DNA from: SHLQ01 sp964562985
GTDB lineage: Bacteria; Actinomycetota; Acidimicrobiia; Acidimicrobiales; SHLQ01
Direction: 5' to 3'
Length of the DNA stretch: 30,945 bases
Assembly (NCBI GenBank): GCA_964562985.1
Contig: CAZLWE010000039.1
Span: forward strand, 1-30,945
Made by a program: the position numbers and the translations under genes. Shown piece after piece: positions 1 to 7,576 of the stretch; position 1 is the stretch's first letter; every line of letters begins with the position of its first letter. The notes beneath the pieces are model-generated. The model searched no databases. It was not told the DNA's origin and was given only the letters and a program-made list of their open reading frames with translations.

Positions 1-81
1 GTAGAAGACTTCGACTGTGGCACCCCTGCTCCGGCGCCACCGGCTCCCGCTGATCCGGTGAACCAAAACAGACATACGTAA
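1..81 (+). CDS. C-terminal end of an unidentified protein (partial)
   Basis: Frame 1 is open from the window edge to a TAA at 79-81 and encodes 26 residues with a Pro/Ala-rich stretch (PAPAPPAPAD) and a polar tail. The coding start lies outside the window. Because a Tad pilus operon follows in the same direction, this could be the end of an upstream Tad component such as a CpaB/RcpC-like protein, but nothing in the 26 residues proves that. A hairpin directly downstream supports the reading that a transcript ends here. Confidence 0.4.
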   Translation, partial: VEDFDCGTPAPAPPAPADPVNQNRHT

Positions 82-89
82 CTTCGGTT

Positions 90-127
90 CGGTCCCGCCG
101 CATTCGCGACGGGACCGTCCGCGTTTT
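90..127 (+). terminator. Probable rho-independent terminator
   Basis: The arms CGGTCCCG (90-97) and CGGGACCG (110-117) form a perfect 8-bp stem with a 12-base loop. A short T run at 124-127 follows after GC-rich bases. It sits 8 bases after the stop of the truncated first gene, as expected for a terminator. The T tract is short and offset, so it may be weak. Confidence 0.45.
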
Positions 128-291
128 GGCCTGAAAGACGACGAACAGAGCCGCCAATAGCAGGAATCGGTTGACGAACGGCACTCATCTGCGCGAAGGT
201 GCGTAATCGACGTGATCAATGATCCGTCCACTTGCCTCCGTGGCCTGACTTCCCCTTTTGTTTGCACGCGCGCTCGCGCACAAAGGAAGTC

Positions 292-978
292 ATGTTTTGG
301 TCGTTCTGCGCTCCCAAAGGGGGAGTCGGTACGTCGGTAGTCGCTGCTGCGACGGCCTTGGAATCGTCGAGAAGATCACCAACTCTGCTGATCGACTTTG
401 GCGGTGATCTCACCCAGATCTTCGGGCTCGATGCCGAAAGTCCTCACGGCGTATGGGATTGGCTCGCGGCCGCTGACGACGTCGGAACCGAGGCCCTCGA
501 GCACCTGGTCGTCGATGTTTCGCCAGATCTTGCCCTGATACCGGCTGGCCGAGAGCGGCGAGATTCGCTCGCCCCGGAACGGGTCGTGCGGTTCGTTGAG
601 GCGATGCAGACCACCGGTCGCCCGACGATCGCCGATGTGGGCACGCTCACCGACGCGACCGATCCACGGTCGTTCATCTGTGCCAGTGGCGATCGAAGCA
701 CGTGCGTCGTGCGAGGCTGCTACCTGGCGTTGCGCCGGTTCGCGAAGTTCCCCGTCCTCGTCGACGACGTGGTCGAGATCGAGGAACCGGGGCGCGCGCT
801 TCGAACGCTCGACATTGAGGCGGTGGTCGGCATGCCCGTTTCCGCTCGGATTCCCTTCGACCCCTCCATCGCTCGGGCTGTCGATGCCGGTCTACTTAGC
901 CACCGGATGCCGCGAGCGTTGCGCAGGAGCGTTCAGGCGCTCATGGCCGAAAGGCGATCGATGGCGGTATCTCGATGA
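292..978 (+). CDS. CpaE/TadZ-like MinD-family ATPase of the Tad pilus
   Basis: This 228-residue protein is a P-loop ATPase of the MinD/ParA superfamily. In Tad systems such proteins (CpaE/TadZ) localise the pilus machine at the membrane or pole. The deviant Walker A is KGGVGTS near residues 9-15; the second lysine of the usual KGGVGKT is replaced by Thr, which is common in TadZ-type proteins. A hydrophobic strand ending in IADVG near the middle looks like Walker B. I chose ATG 292 because AAAGGAAG lies just upstream and the P-loop then falls at the N-terminus as in the family; an in-frame start at 232 would add 20 unconvincing residues. The stop overlaps the cpaF start (ATGA), so translation is probably coupled. 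The short length suggests that the receiver-like N-terminal domain of many CpaE proteins is absent. Confidence 0.8.
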   Translation: MFWSFCAPKGGVGTSVVAAATALESSRRSPTLLIDFGGDLTQIFGLDAESPHGVWDWLAAADDVGTEALEHLVVDVSPDLALIPAGRERRDSLAPERVVRFVEAMQTTGRPTIADVGTLTDATDPRSFICASGDRSTCVVRGCYLALRRFAKFPVLVDDVVEIEEPGRALRTLDIEAVVGMPVSARIPFDPSIARAVDAGLLSHRMPRALRRSVQALMAERRSMAVSR

Positions 979-2045
979 CGATTGCCGAAGAAATTCACAC
1001 GCGCATCTGTGACTCGGGTGTTTCTGCGACCGGCCCGGATCTCGACGCTGCGATCTCGCGCCTCTTAGGCGAGTTGTCCCCGCTCACTCCACGGGATCAG
1101 GCCGAGCAAATCCGAGCGGAAGTCAAGGCTCGTGTCGATGGACTCGGGCCACTGCACCAGTTTGCAGTCGATCCGGCCGTGTCGGAGATCATGGTGAATG
1201 CCGGAGATGTGTGGATAGAGCGGGCGGGGGTTCTTGAGCTGACCGGGCTGCACCTACCCAATGAGGATGTCATTCACCTCATCCGCCGATTGGCGGCCGG
1301 GGCGGGGCGGCGGATCGATGCCGTACGACCGAGCGTTGACGTTCGCCTTGAAGACGGCTCACGACTGCACGCGATAGTGCCTCCTCTGGCCGTCGACGGC
1401 CCATGCATCACCGTTCGGCGGTTCCGACCTCAGCGTCTTGACCTTCTCGAGCTTGCTGACGCCACAGCGGCAGCGCTACTCCATCAGGCGGTGGTCGCGC
1501 GGCGAACGATCATCGTTGGAGGCGCAACATCGTCTGGCAAGACCACCTTGCTCAATGCTCTAGGCGCAGCCATTGAGCCAGGCCAACGGATCATCACGAT
1601 CGAGGATGCAGCTGAACTTGCCCTACCCGGCGACCATGTCGTGCGTCTAGAAACGCGTCCTGGAGTCGAGGGAGCACCGGCTATTGGGTTGCGCGAACTC
1701 GTACGCAACGCGCTGCGGATGCGCCCCGATCGAATCATCTGCGGGGAGATGCGAGGCGGCGAGGCCCTCGATCTCATTCAGGCCATGAACACCGGGCACG
1801 AGGGCTCGCTGTCGACGGTTCATGCCAATGGACCTGCCGATGTGCTGCGCCGCATTGAGACCATGATGTTGACCGCAGATGCCGACCTGCCCATGGCCGC
1901 AATTCGTGACCAGCTGGCAGCGTGTATCGATCTCGTCGTGATGATGCAGCGCCTGCCTGACGGGGGGCGAACCGTGGTGTCGATCGATGAGGTACCTGAC
2001 GCTCCAACTGACGGGTGGAAACTGCGCCAGAAGTACCGGGCATGA
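975..2045 (+). CDS. cpaF: CpaF/TadA-family pilus assembly ATPase
   Basis: The 356-residue product is a type II/IV secretion ATPase that powers assembly of the Tad/Flp pilus from the cytoplasmic side. Visible motifs are Walker A GGATSSGKTT from residue 182, the Walker B region RIICGEMRGGEA from about residue 253, and the following MNTGHEGSLSTVHAN His-box segment, all diagnostic of CpaF/TadA. An N-terminal domain with the family phrase SEIMVNAGDVWIE near residue 73 precedes the motor. The start ATG overlaps the upstream stop and the gene's own stop overlaps tadB, placing it firmly in the operon. Length is normal for actinobacterial CpaF. The assignment is secure. Confidence 0.95.
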   Translation: MTIAEEIHTRICDSGVSATGPDLDAAISRLLGELSPLTPRDQAEQIRAEVKARVDGLGPLHQFAVDPAVSEIMVNAGDVWIERAGVLELTGLHLPNEDVIHLIRRLAAGAGRRIDAVRPSVDVRLEDGSRLHAIVPPLAVDGPCITVRRFRPQRLDLLELADATAAALLHQAVVARRTIIVGGATSSGKTTLLNALGAAIEPGQRIITIEDAAELALPGDHVVRLETRPGVEGAPAIGLRELVRNALRMRPDRIICGEMRGGEALDLIQAMNTGHEGSLSTVHANGPADVLRRIETMMLTADADLPMAAIRDQLAACIDLVVMMQRLPDGGRTVVSIDEVPDAPTDGWKLRQKYRA

Positions 2046-2707
2046 GCCTGCCACTTCGAGTCCCGGCGTCGGCTAACCAGGCCGTCCAGTCCGAACGAAA
2101 GACAGTAGGGCCGCGAGTATGGCGTGAGGTCATGGGTCGATCAGTGGCGCGAATACTACGGCCGCTAACCGATCGACGACTGGAACTTGCATGGCAGCGG
2201 GACCTCCCCGACTTTGCCATGCGAATATCTCGAACACTGCGGGCCGGGTCGTCCATTGATCGAGCACTGGTAGAGGTGATGGCAGAGGGCAAGGTTCCGC
2301 CTCGAATCAGAGGCATCGCAGTTCGGGTGCAGGCTGGCCAGCCGATGGCCGAGGTGATCGAGCGGTGGAGCCATATTGCACGATCTGACCCCGAGGCGCT
2401 GCTGGTCGCCGCGCTCGGTATTGCGTTGCGTTCAGGAGCGCAGCTCGGGCCGGTAGTCGACGGTCTTGGTGTGGCGCTGCGCGACGAACTGGCACTGGAT
2501 GCTCGCCGCCGGGTCCTTCTGGTTCAGGCGCAAATGTCGGCGATGGTGCTCGTGCTAATGCCGCTGGCTTTTGTGTTGTTCTCGTCGCTGCTGCGCGGGA
2601 GTTTTGCCTTCTCCGGGAACGTTGGTTTGGTGTTGTTGGTCTCCGGCGCCCTTCTTGATGGGCTTGGGGTGCTCTGGATGCGCCGCTTGCTGCGGAGGCT
2701 CCGATGA
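2042..2707 (+). CDS. tadB: TadB-like type II secretion F-domain protein
   Basis: This 221-residue protein is one of the two inner-membrane platform proteins of the Tad pilus. Residues about 55-160 carry a T2SSF-type helical domain, with the family pattern FAMRISRTLRAGSSIDRAL and a GAQLGPVVDGL segment. Two strongly hydrophobic stretches near the C-terminus (about residues 165-185 and 190-210) are predicted membrane helices, and the tail ends in a basic cluster. I chose ATG 2042, which overlaps the cpaF stop as ATGA; an in-frame upstream start at 2015 would extend 30 bases into cpaF. TadB is usually nearer 300 residues with an extra N-terminal helix pair, so this is a short version, consistent with minimal actinobacterial Tad loci. 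Confidence 0.85.
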   Translation: MSLPLRVPASANQAVQSERKTVGPRVWREVMGRSVARILRPLTDRRLELAWQRDLPDFAMRISRTLRAGSSIDRALVEVMAEGKVPPRIRGIAVRVQAGQPMAEVIERWSHIARSDPEALLVAALGIALRSGAQLGPVVDGLGVALRDELALDARRRVLLVQAQMSAMVLVLMPLAFVLFSSLLRGSFAFSGNVGLVLLVSGALLDGLGVLWMRRLLRRLR

Positions 2708-3222
2708 CCGGCCCATTTCGGTTGCTACGGGCGCGACGGGTGAACCGTCGAGATGCCCTTTTGCTCGCGAAAACGATGCCGTCATTCGCCTCCTTGTTGG
2801 GAGTGCTGATATCGGCAGGCCAGCACCCTCGCCTCGCGCTGACGGTGTTCATTCAAAATGCTCCGACAGGAAACATGGGCGAACTCGCACGGCGCTTGAC
2901 GCCCATCGAAGGAGCGTTGGCCGCTGGCTCGGATTTCGCCGATGCGCTAAATCGGATCGATACCTCGGACCTTGGTGGACTGGCCTTGTACCGAGTTCTC
3001 GACCTGCTTCGTCGAGGTGAAGTAGACGGACTCGACCTCGCGACTCAGCTCGAGTTCGTAGTGCAGGATCTTCGGCGCGACCGATCGATCGCTCTCGATA
3101 CCGCGGCGCAACGGCTAACCGTCTCCCTGCTCTTTCCTATGGTGCTGTGCATTCTCCCGGCCTTTGTTCTCTTGGCCATCGTGCCCTTGTTGCTTGACGT
3201 GCTCTCCCAACTTCCCGGCTGA
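2704..3222 (+). CDS. tadC: TadC-like type II secretion F-domain protein
   Basis: At 172 residues this is a compact TadC-type platform protein, the partner of TadB in the inner-membrane base of the pilus. The pattern GVLISAGQHPRLAL near residues 35-50 followed by a long helical region resembles the T2SSF fold. A C-terminal hydrophobic segment (LLFPMVLCILPAFVLLAIVP) forms a membrane helix; FPMVLCILPA is typical of TadC ends. The start ATG overlaps the tadB stop (ATGA). TadC of model organisms is around 300 residues, so this one lacks the N-terminal membrane part. Identity rests on context plus the C-terminal signature. Confidence 0.82.
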   Translation: MTGPFRLLRARRVNRRDALLLAKTMPSFASLLGVLISAGQHPRLALTVFIQNAPTGNMGELARRLTPIEGALAAGSDFADALNRIDTSDLGGLALYRVLDLLRRGEVDGLDLATQLEFVVQDLRRDRSIALDTAAQRLTVSLLFPMVLCILPAFVLLAIVPLLLDVLSQLPG

Positions 3223-3279
3223 TTCGTCGAGCCTCTCGGCCCTTGCTGGCCCATCACATACATACCTGAGGAGACACTC

Positions 3280-3498
3280 ATGTATTTCCTGAAATTCCAA
3301 AGCGCGCTTTTGCGCACTGCTTGCACCACCGCTAGGCGTCGCACCGCCGACGACCGAGGCCAATCGACCGCCGAGTACGCGCTGCTCATGCTCGCGGCAG
3401 CAACGATTGCGTTGCTCGTCGTGACGTGGGCCACGAGCACTGGCAAGGTCGGTGAGCTGTTCGACGCTGCGATCGACTCCGTGATCGGGCGCGTCTGA
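3280..3498 (+). CDS. Flp-family type IVb pilin
   Basis: The product is a 72-residue prepilin and the probable major pilus subunit. A basic leader of 27 residues ends in Gly, followed by QSTAEYALL: Gly at -1, Glu at +5 and Tyr at +6 are the hallmark of Flp prepilin cleavage and assembly. A single hydrophobic helix (about residues 34-50) follows, leaving a mature subunit of about 45 residues. GAGGAG at 3268-3273 lies six bases before ATG 3280, the strongest ribosome binding site in this operon, which fits high expression of a structural subunit. The 57-base gap after tadC is the only sizeable gap within the operon. No prepilin peptidase is encoded in the window. A related label would be DUF4244. 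Confidence 0.88.
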   Translation: MYFLKFQSALLRTACTTARRRTADDRGQSTAEYALLMLAAATIALLVVTWATSTGKVGELFDAAIDSVIGRV

Positions 3499-3866
3499 TG
3501 TGGCGTCGGGATGACCGGGGCCAGGCCACTGTGGAGTTGGCCTTGGTCCTCCCGATCGTCGTGTTGCTTTTGGCTGGAGTGGTCTGGGTTGGACAGTTGA
3601 TGGCCACCCAAGTCCGTCTTGAACACGCTGCTCGCGAAGGCGCCCGGGCGGCCGTAATTGAGCCGTCGGCAGCTTCGTCGCTTGCCGCAACCGCGGTCGC
3701 TCGAACCGATGTTGACTTCGCTACGGCCACATCGGTCGGCGCCGAGTTTGTTCGCGTGGAGGTAATGGCCCAGGTTTCGGGCGTACCGGTCATCGGGATC
3801 GGTCAACGAACCCTTACCGCCGACGTTTCCATGCGTCGCGAAGACTTGCTTATAAGTCGGCCTTGA
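3498..3866 (+). CDS. TadE-like pseudopilin
   Basis: This 122-residue protein starts with a short basic leader (MWRRDDRG) followed by QATVELALVLP, giving Gly at -1 and Glu at +5. It then has one long hydrophobic helix (about residues 14-35) and a soluble domain. That is the architecture of TadE/TadG-family minor pseudopilins that are processed by the same peptidase as Flp. The ATG shares a TGATG overlap with the pilin stop, so the two are coupled. The 3' end runs 17 bases into the 3' end of the convergent malate synthase gene. No second TadE/TadG or secretin gene follows, as expected for a Gram-positive-type envelope. Confidence 0.85.
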   Translation: MWRRDDRGQATVELALVLPIVVLLLAGVVWVGQLMATQVRLEHAAREGARAAVIEPSAASSLAATAVARTDVDFATATSVGAEFVRVEVMAQVSGVPVIGIGQRTLTADVSMRREDLLISRP

Positions 3867-6003
3867 GTTGCAAACGTCGCGCGTGCAAGATCGGCTCGGT
3901 GTAGCCCGACGGCTGTTCAGTTCCCGAGAGCACCAGGCTGAGCGCAGCCTGGTAGGCGTGCCCGTCAAAGCCGGGGGCCATGGCTACATAACGTGGATCA
4001 TCAGCGTTCTGTGAGTCGACCTTGGCCGCCATCTTTTCGAACGTGGCGATCACCTGCTCACGAGAGACAACGCCGTGATGAAGCCAGTTCGCCATGTGTT
4101 GCGATGAGATACGACACGTCGCTCGGTCCTCCATCAGACCTACGTCGGTGATGTCGGGCACCTTGGAACAACCGACCCCAGCATCAACCCACCGGACCAC
4201 GTACCCGAGGATGCCCTGTGCGTTGTTGTCGAGTTCGCCTTGTTTGACGTCGTCTGACCACTGCGGGTCTCGCGCGACCGGGATGGTCAAGATGTCGTCA
4301 AGGCTTGCGCGAGGCGTGGTAGCCAACTCCTCTTGTACGGCCAAGACGTCGACCTCGTGGTAGTGCATGGCGTGCAGCGTGGCGGCCGTTGGCGACGGAA
4401 CCCACGCACAGTTCGCGCCAGCCTTGGGATGCTCGACTTTTTGTTCGACCATGGCGGCCATACGGTCGGGGGCGGCCCACATGCCCTTGCCGATTTGGGC
4501 AGTGCCACGCAGACCGCAGGCCAATCCGACGTCGACGTTGTGGTTCTCGTACGCCGTGATCCAAGCCTGGTCCTTCATTTCGCTCTTGGGAACCATCGGC
4601 CCAGCCTCCATCGAGGTATGGATCTCATCACCGGTGCGGTCGAGGAACCCGGTGTTGATAAACGCAACCCGAGCAGACGCGGCTCGAATGCACTCGGCCA
4701 AGTTCACCGTTGTGCGCCGTTCCTCGTCCATGATCCCGAGCTTGACGGTGTTGGGTGCAAGGCCGAGCTTCTCCTCAACGAAGGTGAATATTTCATCAGC
4801 GAAGGCGACTTCGTCAGGGCCATGCATCTTGGGCTTCACCACATAGATCGAGCCCGAGCGTGAGTTCTGGGCGCCGTCCACGCTCGCGCACAGCGTCGTG
4901 ATCAACGCGTCGAGCAATCCTTCCGGCACCTCATTACCGCCGGAGTCGAGCACCGCTGGGGTGGTCATCAGGTGGCCCACGTTGCGGACCAGCATCAGCG
5001 CCCGTCCGGGCAGGGTCAGCTCGCCACCGGCTGGAGTTTGGTAGGTGCGGTCTCGTTCGAGGGTTCGCGTGAAGACGGTTCCGCCCTTGGCGACCTCGGT
5101 GGACAGGGTTCCATTTATGAGGCCGAGCCAGTTTCGGTAGGCGAGGGTCTTGTCCTGTGCGTCGACGGCAGCCACGGAGTCTTCGCAATCCATGATCACC
5201 GTCATGGCGCTCTCGAGCACGATGTCTGCCAAGTTGGCGGAGTCTGCTTCGCCGACCCGATGTTCGGCATCGAAGCGGAGGTCGATTCCGAGACCGTTCT
5301 TTGTGAGCAGGATCGCCGATGGAGAATCGCTCGCTCCGTCGAATGCCGCGAGCTGGTCCGGGTTGGCCAATGAGGTGACCGAGCCATCCGCGAGGCTTAC
5401 GGTGAGCCGATCATCCTCGATCGCGTAGCGAGTGGATCCAACATGCGATCCATCCGCGAGTGGAGCCACGGTGTCGAGGTACTCGCGGCCGTATGCGATG
5501 ACCTCCGTGCCGCGGGCTGAGTCGTAGGGGCCGGGCGCTGGTGGGGGAGAGATCACATCGGTGCCATAGAGCGCGTCGTACAAGCTGCCCCAGCGTGCGT
5601 TCGCAGCGTTGATGGCGTAGCGGGCGTTCATCACCGGTACCACGAGCTGGGGGCCGGGGACGGAGCTGATCTCGTCATCGACGTTCTCGGTGGTGATCGC
5701 AAAGTTGTCGCCGGTTGGCACGAGGTAGCCGAGTTCTTCGAGGAACGACCGGTACTCGATTGGGTCGTGTGGTGCGTCTCGACGGTCGAGGTGCCACTGA
5801 TCGATGCGGGCTTGCATATCGGCTCGTACCTCGAGGAGTTCTTTGTTTCGCGGCGCGAACCGGAAAATCAAGTCCGACAGTGCGGCGAAGAAGGACTCAG
5901 CACCGATCGAAGTGATCGGCAGGGCCTCGTCCACGAGGAACGCGTGCAGCTCGTTTCCTATCTGGACCCCGCCGTCGCCAACGGAAACGTACTGCTCGTT
6001 CAC
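3850..6003 (-). CDS. glcB: Malate synthase G
   Basis: The 717-residue enzyme condenses glyoxylate with acetyl-CoA to malate, the second step of the glyoxylate shunt. Length matches the G isoform (about 720), which is longer than the A isoform. Conserved blocks include LPGRALMLVRNVGHLM with the glyoxylate-binding Arg at 340, a GIMDEERRTTVNL block, a CAWVPSPTAATLHAMHYH block, and MEDRATCRISSQ with the catalytic-base Asp at about 626. The start codon is GTG (6001-6003), preceded by a TTGGGGG ribosome binding site. No isocitrate lyase gene is adjacent, so the partner enzyme must lie elsewhere or glyoxylate comes from another source. It is convergent with the Tad operon and divergent from the lipoprotein gene. 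Confidence 0.96.
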   Translation of the reverse strand: MNEQYVSVGDGGVQIGNELHAFLVDEALPITSIGAESFFAALSDLIFRFAPRNKELLEVRADMQARIDQWHLDRRDAPHDPIEYRSFLEELGYLVPTGDNFAITTENVDDEISSVPGPQLVVPVMNARYAINAANARWGSLYDALYGTDVISPPPAPGPYDSARGTEVIAYGREYLDTVAPLADGSHVGSTRYAIEDDRLTVSLADGSVTSLANPDQLAAFDGASDSPSAILLTKNGLGIDLRFDAEHRVGEADSANLADIVLESAMTVIMDCEDSVAAVDAQDKTLAYRNWLGLINGTLSTEVAKGGTVFTRTLERDRTYQTPAGGELTLPGRALMLVRNVGHLMTTPAVLDSGGNEVPEGLLDALITTLCASVDGAQNSRSGSIYVVKPKMHGPDEVAFADEIFTFVEEKLGLAPNTVKLGIMDEERRTTVNLAECIRAASARVAFINTGFLDRTGDEIHTSMEAGPMVPKSEMKDQAWITAYENHNVDVGLACGLRGTAQIGKGMWAAPDRMAAMVEQKVEHPKAGANCAWVPSPTAATLHAMHYHEVDVLAVQEELATTPRASLDDILTIPVARDPQWSDDVKQGELDNNAQGILGYVVRWVDAGVGCSKVPDITDVGLMEDRATCRISSQHMANWLHHGVVSREQVIATFEKMAAKVDSQNADDPRYVAMAPGFDGHAYQAALSLVLSGTEQPSGYTEPILHARRLQLKADL

Positions 6004-6220
6004 TGAACCCCCAAGTTTCCCGAGCCGAACGCCCAGGCATGGAGGAGCTTAGATTTAAACGATTTTGTGCGCCCGATCGACAGCCTCACTATTCACGCGG
6101 GCTGCGAACAAATGGTTATGTAGGGCCAGCGAGGCGCCGACATAGAGAAGGTGCGTCCGTCGCGACGTCAGGGCGGGCTAACGTTTTGTTCTACACCGAG
6201 AGAGATCTACGAGGGTGTCC

Positions 6221-7576
6221 ATGACTACACACCAGATGCGGGTCAAGCGAGGGCTTCGCGCTCTGCTGTTCGGGGTATTCAGCCTCATCGCGGTCGCCTG
6301 CACCGGCGGCGAGGTCGCGAGTCCGGATGAGCCCACGACGACCGCCCCTGAGGCGGCTTCAGAAGAGACCGATCCGGAGGAAGAACTCGAAAGAGAGCTC
6401 GTTGATGTCCCCGAAGAGCCAAGCGCTCCCGTGGGGCTGGTTGTGACCGCGAACGCCGCTGGCAGTGTCACCCTCGAATGGGACGAGTCACGAGACGAAA
6501 CCGTCACCGGTTATGAGGTAACCCGAGTGGCCTCGATCGGTGGCTCATTCACCTTCGAAACCACCGATCCGATCTTTACTGACGCCGAACTCAACGACGG
6601 TGACGTTGTCACCTACACCGTGGCGGCCGTGAACGACGCCGGCTTGAGTCAGCGAAGCGAACCCGTTCCGGTTCAGGTGGGCGTTGACACCAACCCGCCA
6701 TCTCGACCCGGGACCCCTCGCACGGTCGAATCGACCGAGGGAGTTTCCATCACGTGGCGAGCAAGCTCTGACTTCTCCGGCATCGACACCTACATCGTGA
6801 CGCGGATCCTCGATGGGGAGACCACCGAGATTGAAGCGACCGAACCATCGCTATTCGACGACATCGCGGTCGGCCAGGTCGTGACCTACCGGGTGCGAGC
6901 TGTGGATGGTGCAGGAAACGAATCAGATGATTCTCGAAACGTCACCATCCTGAGCGGCACCGCCGCCGACGATGTCATGGTTGTGGTCTCCACACATGCT
7001 GACCCGGTCGCCAATCCGAACACCGCCCGATTGCAACAGACACTGCTCGACGAGGGCTACATCGTGACCTGGTTCGAAGACGACGTCTTCGATTCCAACG
7101 TCACCACTTCCGAGGACGTTGTCCTTCTCCTCGGTGATGCTGAAGGCCAAGGATTCGACTGGAACCTCTTCGGCACCGATGCCAACACGATCGCTTTCAA
7201 GTCAATTTTCTTCGAAGCCTCGGGCTTTGTGGAAGGGTTCCCGCGTAGCGACCGACTCGCGCAGCTCGACTATCGCCCGCCAGGAGGAGACGTTCGCGAA
7301 GTGGCACTGACCAACACGGTCGAGCCTCGGGCCACGGCCTTTATCCCACTCCTCCAGCAGCTTCCCGACTTGGAGGTCTGGGGCACGCCCACGTGGACGG
7401 ACGAACTCGCCGTTGCCGGTCTGATCCGCACCGGCGGGGAACTGGTGACCGAACGGGATGCGCCAGGATGTCGCGCGTTCTTCCCTGGAAACGTCGACAG
7501 CCTCGACGAACAAACCAACGCCGGCTGGGACCTCATGATCGAGTTCATCAACAGCGTGTCGGACGCCTGCCGCTAA
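6221..7576 (+). CDS. Lipoprotein with two fibronectin type III domains and an unknown C-terminal domain
   Basis: The product is 451 residues from ATG 6221 (GAGGG five bases upstream; GTG 6215 and ATG 6236 are alternatives). A basic N-terminus and a hydrophobic stretch lead to a lipobox-like LIAVAC with Cys27, implying export and lipid anchoring. An acidic Glu/Thr-rich spacer (about 30-68) precedes two fibronectin type III repeats, about residues 69-153 and 159-244; each has a conserved Trp (LEWDES, ITWRAS) and a TYxVxAVxxAG end. The last 200 residues begin with VMVVVSTHAD and alternate short strands and helices, resembling a Rossmann-like or ThuA-like alpha/beta fold, but I cannot name the family. 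The role is unknown; surface binding or polysaccharide interaction is plausible from the FN3 modules. It overlaps the convergent helicase by four bases. Confidence 0.8.
   Translation: MTTHQMRVKRGLRALLFGVFSLIAVACTGGEVASPDEPTTTAPEAASEETDPEEELERELVDVPEEPSAPVGLVVTANAAGSVTLEWDESRDETVTGYEVTRVASIGGSFTFETTDPIFTDAELNDGDVVTYTVAAVNDAGLSQRSEPVPVQVGVDTNPPSRPGTPRTVESTEGVSITWRASSDFSGIDTYIVTRILDGETTEIEATEPSLFDDIAVGQVVTYRVRAVDGAGNESDDSRNVTILSGTAADDVMVVVSTHADPVANPNTARLQQTLLDEGYIVTWFEDDVFDSNVTTSEDVVLLLGDAEGQGFDWNLFGTDANTIAFKSIFFEASGFVEGFPRSDRLAQLDYRPPGGDVREVALTNTVEPRATAFIPLLQQLPDLEVWGTPTWTDELAVAGLIRTGGELVTERDAPGCRAFFPGNVDSLDEQTNAGWDLMIEFINSVSDACR

Noticed and set aside
6105..6118. CGAACAAATGGTT-like sequence near the divergent glcB/lipoprotein region as a LexA box
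   Set aside because: The second half-site does not match GTTCG, so symmetry is lost; no SOS gene is adjacent.
6158..6167. Perfect 10-bp palindrome CGTCGCGACG upstream of the lipoprotein gene
   Set aside because: Short GC-only palindromes are expected by chance at this base composition and it does not extend beyond ten bases.
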